A DNA stretch of 6,549 bases, taken from positions 3,767-10,315 of the forward strand of contig JAHFVB010000128.1 of the NCBI GenBank assembly GCA_023264755.1, in the 5' to 3' direction. The position numbers and the translations under genes were made by a program. Origin of the DNA: Mycobacterium sp. (GTDB taxonomy: Bacteria > Actinomycetota > Actinomycetes > Mycobacteriales > Mycobacteriaceae). Position 1 is the first letter of the stretch. Every line of letters begins with the position of its first letter. Of this stretch, positions 1-6,549 are shown piece after piece. The notes under the pieces were generated by a model. That model searched no databases. It saw nothing but the letters and a program-made list of their open reading frames with translations, and had not been told where the DNA came from.

Positions 1-2127
<2,127 letters not shown>

Positions 2128-2298
2128 GGCGGCTTCTCGCCTCGATTCCTTCTGCGCGAGCGAATCTGCTTCGCCCGCCTGATTCTCCGCGGTTGCCCGC
2201 CCTATGCCGTCCTAAAGGCTAGCGCCTTCGGAGCCGCAGGGAACCGGCAACCGCACTTGTCTGCCCTAGCCGACACCAATGGCGGCACAGGGGTCTGG
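2128..2298 (-). promoter_or_regulatory. kgd upstream region and leader
   Basis: This 171-base gap separates the stop of the EcsC-like gene from the kgd start, and both genes read leftwards. It codes for nothing recognisable. On the minus strand TAGCCT (bases 2223-2218) fits a loose mycobacterial -10 (TANNNT) with no convincing -35. Short inverted repeats occur: ggctag at 2217-2222 with ctagcc at 2266-2271, and the hairpin described separately. The gap is long enough for an independent kgd promoter, but none can be named with confidence. No factor-independent terminator with a T-run is visible after the EcsC-like gene. Confidence 0.4.
2160..2174 (-). other. Small perfect hairpin in the kgd leader
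   Basis: GCGAA and TTCGC pair perfectly around a five-base loop, about 33-47 bases upstream of the kgd GTG. The overlapping pair GAATC (2162-2166) and GATTC (2181-2185) could form a competing stem. It sits in the probable 5' untranslated region. It may be an RNA structure or chance; the stem is only five base pairs. Confidence 0.3.
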
Positions 2299-3051
2299 CT
2301 AAGGCTGCCGAACGGGCAGCATGCGCAACGTCGACGGCCACCGTGGCGGTGGACTACCGAAGGCCAGTTGCGCGTTGCCGACGATCTTCTTGCCCATCAT
2401 CCTGTTGCCGACGCCTCCGACGACCGCTCCGATGCCGACGGGCAACATCTTGCCGAAGGCGATGGCCCCGCGCTTCAAGGCGTACTTCTTCACGAAGAAC
2501 TTCAGCAGTCGGGAGTTCAACTGTGACACGGCGGGCAGAGGCAGCGCCGCTGCGCCGTCGGACAACCAGGCCCCGCTGGTACGTCCGGTGCCGATCAGGT
2601 CCGCCACGGCGCGACGGCCGTCCTCGCCCACCAACACGGCCAGTACCAGCGCGCGTCGCCGTTCGCGATGCTCGGCGGGGATGCCGTGAACCTCGGCGAC
2701 GGCGAGTACGAAGACGGCGGTGGCTTCCAGGAAGACCACCGTTTCTCCGGCGATCGCCGACATCGCGACCAGCGTGCCGATGCCTGGGAAGGCTGCTGCC
2801 GAACCCACGGCCGCTCCACTGGCCATCACCGCGGCCAGATAGTGCTTCTCGAGCTTGGTCACCAACTCGGCGGGCGTCGCGTCGGGGGCGCCCGCCCGCA
2901 ACCGTTCGACGTAGGCCTTCACCGCCGGGGCCTGCACGCGGGCGCCGCTCTCGATGAGCTGGGACAGCACCTTTGCCGCCATGGTCGGGTCCTCGGCCGG
3001 GGTCTTGCCGGTCGCAAGAACTTGGTTCTTGGCGCTGGAACGAGCACTCAT
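2299..3051 (-). CDS. EcsC-family-like protein (Rv1249c-like), function unknown
   Basis: A complete 250-residue protein of unknown function. The N-terminal third (1-70) is charged and probably helical. Residues about 71-120 hold Ala/Gly-rich hydrophobic stretches (around AAFPGIGT at 86-93), followed by HGIPAEHRERR at 122-132. A Gly-rich hydrophobic C-terminal segment covers about 198-230 (VGIGAVVGGVGNRMMGKK at 205-222). This order (Gly/Pro-rich core, 'HG' plus acidic/Arg helix, late GxGxxxN segment) resembles EcsC-family proteins, named after B. subtilis EcsC. From memory the gene corresponds to Rv1249c, annotated as a possible membrane protein. It has no signal peptide. The start ATG at 3051 is supported by GGGAGG seven bases upstream; the stop is TAG at 2299-2301. 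The last 18 residues are Pro/Arg-rich and may be unstructured. It lies 171 bases upstream of kgd on the same strand and diverges from the Bcr/CflA gene. Family assignment is moderate. Confidence 0.8.
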   Translation of the reverse strand: MSARSSAKNQVLATGKTPAEDPTMAAKVLSQLIESGARVQAPAVKAYVERLRAGAPDATPAELVTKLEKHYLAAVMASGAAVGSAAAFPGIGTLVAMSAIAGETVVFLEATAVFVLAVAEVHGIPAEHRERRRALVLAVLVGEDGRRAVADLIGTGRTSGAWLSDGAAALPLPAVSQLNSRLLKFFVKKYALKRGAIAFGKMLPVGIGAVVGGVGNRMMGKKIVGNAQLAFGSPPPRWPSTLRMLPVRQP

Positions 3052-3058
3052 GACTCGG

Positions 3059-3064
3059 CCTCCC
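3059..3064 (-). promoter_or_regulatory. Strong ribosome binding site of the EcsC-like gene
   Basis: On the minus strand GGGAGG ends seven bases before the ATG at 3051. It is the best Shine-Dalgarno sequence in the window and decides the start. The other three genes have only weak or partial sites. Confidence 0.8.
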
Positions 3065-3095
3065 TATCACGAACGGCGAAAACTCAGGTTATCGC

Positions 3096-3107
3096 TTCGT
3101 CAACGAA
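3096..3107. repeat. Palindrome TTCGT-CA-ACGAA, possible operator
   Basis: A perfect 5-2-5 inverted repeat just upstream of the candidate minus-strand -10 (3091-3086), where a regulator could affect the EcsC-like gene. The two-base spacer is too tight for an RNA hairpin, so if functional it is more likely a protein-binding site. Confidence 0.35.
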
Positions 3108-3134
3108 CGCCGACGGGCCGGAGGTGCCCGGTTA

Positions 3135-3146
3135 TGACCTCGGTCA
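3135..3146. repeat. Palindrome TGACC-TC-GGTCA, possible operator
   Basis: A second perfect 5-2-5 inverted repeat, centred 39 bases from the first and 57-68 bases before the Bcr/CflA start. Efflux genes often have a dyad of this kind for a TetR- or MarR-type repressor, but no regulator gene is in the window, so the link is inference. Confidence 0.35.
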
Positions 3147-3183
3147 CGAATGTCGGGCTGGCCTGCGGGAAGAAAAAACTCAT

Positions 3184-3195
3184 ATGCGTTGCTAA
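3184..3195 (+). other. Three-codon mini-ORF (ATG CGT TGC TAA) before the Bcr/CflA gene
   Basis: The mini-ORF ends eight bases before the ATG at 3204. GGGAAG (3167-3172) lies 11 bases upstream of its ATG, a better ribosome site than any before 3204 itself. It could help load ribosomes for reinitiation or be chance. Very short ORFs are expected by chance. Confidence 0.2.
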
Positions 3196-3203
3196 CCAAG
3201 TTC

Positions 3204-4484
3204 ATGGCAACATCAGCCGACGTGGCAGCGGCAGGCGTCGAGAGCGGTACCTCGGCTTCCCCTGCGCCCAGCCGGGCGAAGATGATCGTGGTGCTCGGGC
3301 TGCTGGTCGCCCTGGGCCCGCTGACCATCGACATGTATCTGCCGGCGCTGCCGCGGATCGCCGACGAACTGTCCGTGTCGTCGTCGCTGGTGCAGTTGAC
3401 GCTGACCGGGACGCTGGCCGGGCTGGCGCTCGGACAGCTGGTCGTCGGCCCGCTCTCGGACTCACTGGGGCGCCGTCGCCCGCTGATGGCCGGTATCGGG
3501 CTGCACATGGCCGCCTCGGTGCTGTGCCTGTTCGCGCCGAACATCGTCACGCTGGGGTTGGCCCGCGGAGTACAGGGCTTCGGTGCGGCCGCCGCGATGG
3601 TGGTGGCCATCGCAGTTGTCGGTGATCTCTACGTCGACAACGTCGCGGCCACGGTGCTGTCCCGACTGATGCTGGTGTTGGGCGTGGCCCCCGTCGTCGC
3701 GCCGTCGTTGGGCGCCGCGGTACTGCTGCGCGCTTCCTGGCACTGGGTCTTCGCCGTGCTGGTGGTGCTGGGGGGCGCGCTGCTGGTGCTCGCCGCGTTG
3801 GCGCTGCCGGAGACGTTGCCCGCAGCACATCGTCGGCCGTTGCGAGTGCGAGGCATTCTGGTCACCTACGGCGAGCTCCTGAGGGACATGCGATTCGTGA
3901 TCCTGGTGCTGGTCGCGGCACTTGGCATGTCGGGATTGTTCGCCTACATCGCGGCTGCCCCGTTCGTGCTGCAGGGCCGCTTCGGCTTGGACCAGCAGTC
4001 CTTTGCCCTGGTGTTCGGAGCAGGTGCCGTCGCCTTGATCGGTGCCACCCAAGGCAACGTCGTGCTGCTGAAGCGGTTCTCCCCGCAGCGCATCGTGGTG
4101 TGGGCACTGGTCGCGTCGGTGCTGGTCGGGTTGGTCTTCGTGGGGCTGACCGCAGCGGGCGTCGGCGGCTTGCCCGCCGTCCTCGTGCCGATCTGGTTGA
4201 TTCTGGCCGCCATGGGCCTGGTCATCCCCAACGCTCCGGCCCTGGCCCTGTCCCGGCACCCCGATGCGGCGGGGACGTCGGCTGCGTTGCTGGGCGCCGC
4301 GCAGTTCGGGCTCGGGGCCGCGGTGGCGCCGCTAGTGGGGGTGCTCGGCAACGACGAGTTCGCCCTCGCGCTGGTCATGACGACCGGCGTGGTGATCGCG
4401 TTGCTTGCGCTGCTCCTCGTCGGGGTGCCCACTGCCGCCCGCGAAGTGTCGGGGCCGGCCGGCCCCATTCCCGACCCGGCGTGA
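3204..4484 (+). CDS. Bcr/CflA-type MFS drug efflux transporter (DHA1, 12 TM)
   Basis: A 426-residue inner-membrane proton-coupled exporter of the major facilitator superfamily. The Bcr/CflA signature TIDMYLPALP spans residues 41-50 in TM1. MFS motif A (GPLSDSLGRRRP, 82-93) lies in the TM2-TM3 loop, ARGVQGFG (120-127) in TM4 has the conserved Arg121, and motif C (GVAPVVAPSLG, about 160-170) lies in TM5. A basic central loop follows ALPETL (about 201-206), then six more hydrophobic segments. Length fits the family (about 400 residues) plus a 25-residue polar N-terminus. The start is uncertain: ATG 3204 is preferred because ATG 3150 adds 18 atypical residues running back towards the palindromes, and GTG 3222 is also possible; none has a good ribosome site. 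The stop is TGA at 4482-4484. The family exports compounds such as bicyclomycin, chloramphenicol or amino acids; the substrate here is unknown. From memory, M. tuberculosis has no such gene between Rv1249c and Rv1250. Confidence 0.93.
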   Translation: MATSADVAAAGVESGTSASPAPSRAKMIVVLGLLVALGPLTIDMYLPALPRIADELSVSSSLVQLTLTGTLAGLALGQLVVGPLSDSLGRRRPLMAGIGLHMAASVLCLFAPNIVTLGLARGVQGFGAAAAMVVAIAVVGDLYVDNVAATVLSRLMLVLGVAPVVAPSLGAAVLLRASWHWVFAVLVVLGGALLVLAALALPETLPAAHRRPLRVRGILVTYGELLRDMRFVILVLVAALGMSGLFAYIAAAPFVLQGRFGLDQQSFALVFGAGAVALIGATQGNVVLLKRFSPQRIVVWALVASVLVGLVFVGLTAAGVGGLPAVLVPIWLILAAMGLVIPNAPALALSRHPDAAGTSAALLGAAQFGLGAAVAPLVGVLGNDEFALALVMTTGVVIALLALLLVGVPTAAREVSGPAGPIPDPA

Positions 4485-4656
4485 ACGCGCGGCCTCGGCC
4501 GGTCCGACTTGTCGGGGTAACTTCGGGTCCGTAGCGTCGCTGCGATAGCGTCGTTACCCAGGTCGATTTGATGTTGCACAGACTGGTCATCCCGCAGGTA
4601 CCCCGCGCCCTCCCGGCACGGGCGCCGAGGCAACCCGTCGTGGGCCCGGTGACCCC
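4485..4656 (+). promoter_or_regulatory. Gap between the two transporters with a candidate promoter
   Basis: A 172-base non-coding gap. TTGTCG (4509-4514) and TAGCGT (4532-4537) are separated by 17 bases and form a plausible sigma-A-like pair, so the DHA2 gene may have its own promoter. TAGCGTCG is repeated directly at 4532-4539 and 4546-4553. GC-rich dyads right after the stop (GGCC-TC-GGCC, 4491-4500, and CCGAC-TT-GTCGG, 4504-4515) lack a T-run, so a terminator is not supported. The rest, to 4656, shows nothing recognisable apart from a weak ribosome site. Confidence 0.4.
4515..4559. repeat. Inverted repeat GGGTAAC-N31-GTTACCC around the candidate -10
   Basis: GGGTAAC (4515-4521) and GTTACCC (4553-4559) are exact reverse complements. 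They bracket both TAGCGTCG copies and the presumed transcription start. The arrangement could serve a dimeric regulator at two half-sites or form a weak stem. It may also be coincidence, as each arm is only seven bases. Confidence 0.3.
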
Positions 4657-6549
4657 GTGACAGCCGCCTTCACGCGGCGTTTTCAGGATCCGCAACGCAC
4701 GGCCAACCCGTGGCACGCGCTGTGGGCCATGATGGTCGGCTTCTTCATGATCCTGCTCGACGCCACAATCGTCGCGGTGGCCAATCGGGAGATTCTCAAA
4801 CACCTCAAGACCGACTACAACGGCGTCATCTGGGTCACCAGCGCGTACCTGTTGGCCTACGCGGTGCTGCTGCTACTGGCCGGCCGCCTCGGTGACCGGT
4901 TCGGACCCAAGAACCTCTACCTGATCGGGCTCGCGGTGTTCACCGGAGCCTCGCTGTGGTGTGGCCTGTCGGGCAGCCTGGAGATGTTGGTCGCCGCTCG
5001 CGTCGTGCAGGGTGTCGGCGCCGCGCTGATGACTCCCCAGACCTTGTCGACGATTACCAAGATCTTCCCGGCCGAGCGGCGCGGGGTCGCGCTGAGCGTG
5101 TGGGGCGCGACCGCTGGCGTGGCGACGCTCGTCGGCCCGCTGGCGGGCGGCTTTCTGATCGACGCCCTTGGCTGGCAATGGATCTTCATCGTCAACGTGC
5201 CGATCGGCCTCATCGGGTTGGGGCTCGCGGTGTGGTTCGTGCCGGTGTTGCCCACCGAGGAACCCGGATTCGACGTGCTCGGCGTACTGCTGTCCGGAGT
5301 CGGATTGTTCCTGATCGTGTTCGCGTTGCAGGAGGGCCAGACGCACGACTGGGCGTGGTGGATCTGGGCCGCGATCGTCGTGGGGATGGCCTTCCTGGCG
5401 GGCTTCGTGTACTGGCAATCGGTGAATCGCGACGAGCCGCTCATCCCGCTGAGGATCTTCCGCGACACCGACTTCAGCATGTCCAATCTCGGCATCGCGG
5501 TCATCGGGTTCGCGGTGACGGCCCTGGTGGTGCCGCTGATGTTCTACGCGCAGGGAGTGTGCGGGCTGTCCCCGACGCGCTCGGCGCTGCTGTTGGCGCC
5601 GATGGCCATCTCCTCCGGGGTGCTGGCCCCGTTCGTCGGACGGATCGTCGACCGCATGCATCCGCAGCCCATCGTCGGATTCGGCTTCTCGGCGGTGGCG
5701 ATCGCGCTGACGTGGCTGTCGGTGGAGTTGACCCCGACCACGCCGATCTGGCGGCTGGTGCTGCCGATCATCGTCGTGGGCGTCGGGATGGCATTCATCT
5801 GGTCGCCGTTGGCGGCCACCGCGACGCGCAACCTGCCACCGGGCCTGGCCGGCGCCGGTTCGGGGGTCTACAACACGACGCGCCAAGTCGGAAGCGTGCT
5901 CGGCAGCGCCGGCATCGCGGCGATCATGACCGCGCGGATCAGCGCCGAGTTGCCCGCCCTCGGCGGCGGCGATGGGGCTCCGGCTTCGGGTGCCGTGGTC
6001 GAACTCCCGGACTTCCTCAAGGCGCCGTACTCCGCCGCGCTGTCGCAAGCCCTGCTGTTGCCGGCCTTCGTCGCCCTGTTCGGCGTCATTGCGGCGCTGT
6101 TCCTGCGCGGCTTCGGCGATGGCCTCCGCTTCGTCGCCCCGGAGGACGTCGTCGCGGCGCCACGGCGCCGGTCCGGTACGCGCCGCCTCGATGCCCGTGG
6201 TGGGCGGGCCGCCGCGGTCGCCGACGTCGACTACTTTCCCGACGACGACGAGTACGTCGAGTTCACCGTCGAGTGGGACGATCCCGACGAGTGGGACGAT
6301 CCCCACGAGTGGGCCGATCCCGAGCCGCCACCGGCCGGCGCACGGGAGTCCGGGTCGGTCGTCGTCGAGGGGGACGAGAGCACGACCGTGCCGATGTACG
6401 TCCACGTCGAACATCCCCTGCCCGCCCCGGCGGACGCCTGGCACGGCGGACCCGTGGAGTCGTGGCACAGCCTGCTCGAGGAGGAACCGGAGCCGCAGCT
6501 CGAGGCTGCGTTCCCCACACCCGCGCCACCCGAACCCGTCGCGCCGCCG
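4657..6549 (+). CDS. DHA2-family MFS transporter, 14 TM, with long acidic C-terminal tail (Rv1250-like, partial)
   Basis: An inner-membrane drug:H+ antiporter of the EmrB/QacA type. The frame runs 631 codons from GTG 4657 to the right edge without a stop. GTG 4657 is the first possible start after the in-frame TAG at 4546; GGTGA lies four bases upstream. It keeps the [17 protein letters not shown] segment I recall from Rv1250. TM1 carries the DHA2 motif [11 protein letters not shown] (33-43), but the following Pro is Arg44. Motif A is [12 protein letters not shown] (75-86), [20 protein letters not shown] (113-132) covers TM4, and motif C (VGPLAGG, 159-165) lies in TM5. About 14 hydrophobic segments end near residue 485. 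Residues 490 to at least 631 form a soluble tail: first Arg-rich (503-517), then acidic with three EW[D/A]DP repeats, then Pro-rich. From memory Rv1250 is about 580 residues, so this tail is longer. Substrate unknown. It follows the Bcr/CflA gene by 172 bases on the same strand. Confidence 0.95.
   Translation, partial: MTAAFTRRFQDPQRTANPWHALWAMMVGFFMILLDATIVAVANREILKHLKTDYNGVIWVTSAYLLAYAVLLLLAGRLGDRFGPKNLYLIGLAVFTGASLWCGLSGSLEMLVAARVVQGVGAALMTPQTLSTITKIFPAERRGVALSVWGATAGVATLVGPLAGGFLIDALGWQWIFIVNVPIGLIGLGLAVWFVPVLPTEEPGFDVLGVLLSGVGLFLIVFALQEGQTHDWAWWIWAAIVVGMAFLAGFVYWQSVNRDEPLIPLRIFRDTDFSMSNLGIAVIGFAVTALVVPLMFYAQGVCGLSPTRSALLLAPMAISSGVLAPFVGRIVDRMHPQPIVGFGFSAVAIALTWLSVELTPTTPIWRLVLPIIVVGVGMAFIWSPLAATATRNLPPGLAGAGSGVYNTTRQVGSVLGSAGIAAIMTARISAELPALGGGDGAPASGAVVELPDFLKAPYSAALSQALLLPAFVALFGVIAALFLRGFGDGLRFVAPEDVVAAPRRRSGTRRLDARGGRAAAVADVDYFPDDDEYVEFTVEWDDPDEWDDPHEWADPEPPPAGARESGSVVVEGDESTTVPMYVHVEHPLPAPADAWHGGPVESWHSLLEEEPEPQLEAAFPTPAPPEPVAPP
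6271..6324 (+). repeat. Three 18-base tandem repeats encoding EW[D/A]DPx
   Basis: Three consecutive in-frame units (6271-6288, 6289-6306, 6307-6324) encode [12 protein letters not shown] and EWADPE, residues 539-556 of the DHA2 transporter. Units 1 and 2 differ by a single base, and unit 3 has a few changes. The near identity points to recent expansion by slippage within the tail. Confidence 0.9.

Larger units (their letters stand above)
3052..3203. promoter_or_regulatory. Divergent control region between the EcsC-like and Bcr/CflA genes
   Basis: These 152 bases must carry promoters for two genes leaving in opposite directions. For the minus-strand gene, TAACCT (3091-3086) is a possible -10 (TANNNT), about 35 bases before the ATG; its -35 is not convincing. 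TTGACG is also present at 3102-3097 on the minus strand but has no matching -10 at normal spacing. For the plus-strand gene I found no clear -35/-10 pair, only an A-rich run near 3170-3178 followed by catatg. Two perfect 12-base palindromes lie in it and are listed separately. Confidence 0.45.

Noticed and set aside
3150..3203. Upstream ATG (3150) as the Bcr/CflA start
   Set aside because: It would add 18 residues unlike the family N-terminus, and its ATG has no ribosome site and begins four bases after the TGACC-TC-GGTCA dyad. ATG 3204 is preferred, though not proven.
3462..4259. A 265-codon minus-strand frame opposite the Bcr/CflA gene
   Set aside because: Gln/His/Arg-rich shadow of transmembrane codons; no motif or ribosome site.
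4491..4515. Possible intrinsic terminator after the Bcr/CflA gene
   Set aside because: The dyads have two-base spacers and are followed by mixed sequence rather than a T-run, so hairpin termination is not supported.
4873..6468. A 531-codon minus-strand frame opposite the DHA2 transporter
   Set aside because: It is dominated by His, Arg, Gln and Asp-rich low complexity, as expected from the antisense of hydrophobic GC-rich codons, and it overlaps a clearly real gene.

Overview
The window reads as chromosomal DNA from a high-GC actinobacterium, most likely Mycobacterium or Mycolicibacterium. The left part encodes the first 709 residues of a mycobacterial Kgd (multifunctional 2-oxoglutarate metabolism enzyme). 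The gene order also matches, from memory, the M. tuberculosis neighbourhood Rv1248c (kgd) - Rv1249c - Rv1250. No database search was possible, so species level is not claimed.

Layout, left to right. (1) 1-2127, minus strand: kgd, cut by the left window edge just after the thiamine-diphosphate-binding motif. (2) 2128-2298: a 171-base gap holding the kgd leader. (3) 2299-3051, minus strand: a 250-residue protein resembling the EcsC family (Rv1249c-like), with a strong ribosome binding site. (4) 3052-3203: a 152-base divergent control region with two perfect 5-2-5 palindromes and a three-codon mini-ORF. (5) 3204-4484, plus strand: a complete 12-TM Bcr/CflA-type drug efflux transporter. (6) 4485-4656: a 172-base gap with a promoter-like pair flanked by short inverted repeats. 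(7) 4657-6549, plus strand: a 14-TM DHA2-family transporter (Rv1250-like), cut by the right edge inside a long acidic and proline-rich C-terminal tail. No intergenic stretch exceeds 300 bases.

Functionally, kgd is central metabolism (the TCA step at 2-oxoglutarate) and the two plus-strand genes are secondary transporters of unknown substrate. Nothing ties the exporters to Kgd beyond position. The EcsC-like gene may be read in the same direction as kgd, but the gap between them suggests kgd has its own promoter. The more unusual points are the extra Bcr/CflA gene placed between the Rv1249c-like and Rv1250-like genes, the tandemly repeated acidic tail of the DHA2 transporter, an Arg replacing a motif Pro in its first helix, and the paired palindromes in the divergent region.

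I see no tRNA, rRNA, CRISPR array, insertion sequence, phage gene or toxin-antitoxin pair, and no clear sign of a wholly new system. The two edge-truncated genes (kgd and the DHA2 transporter) are the largest genes here. Several long open frames on their opposite strands are shadows caused by high GC.
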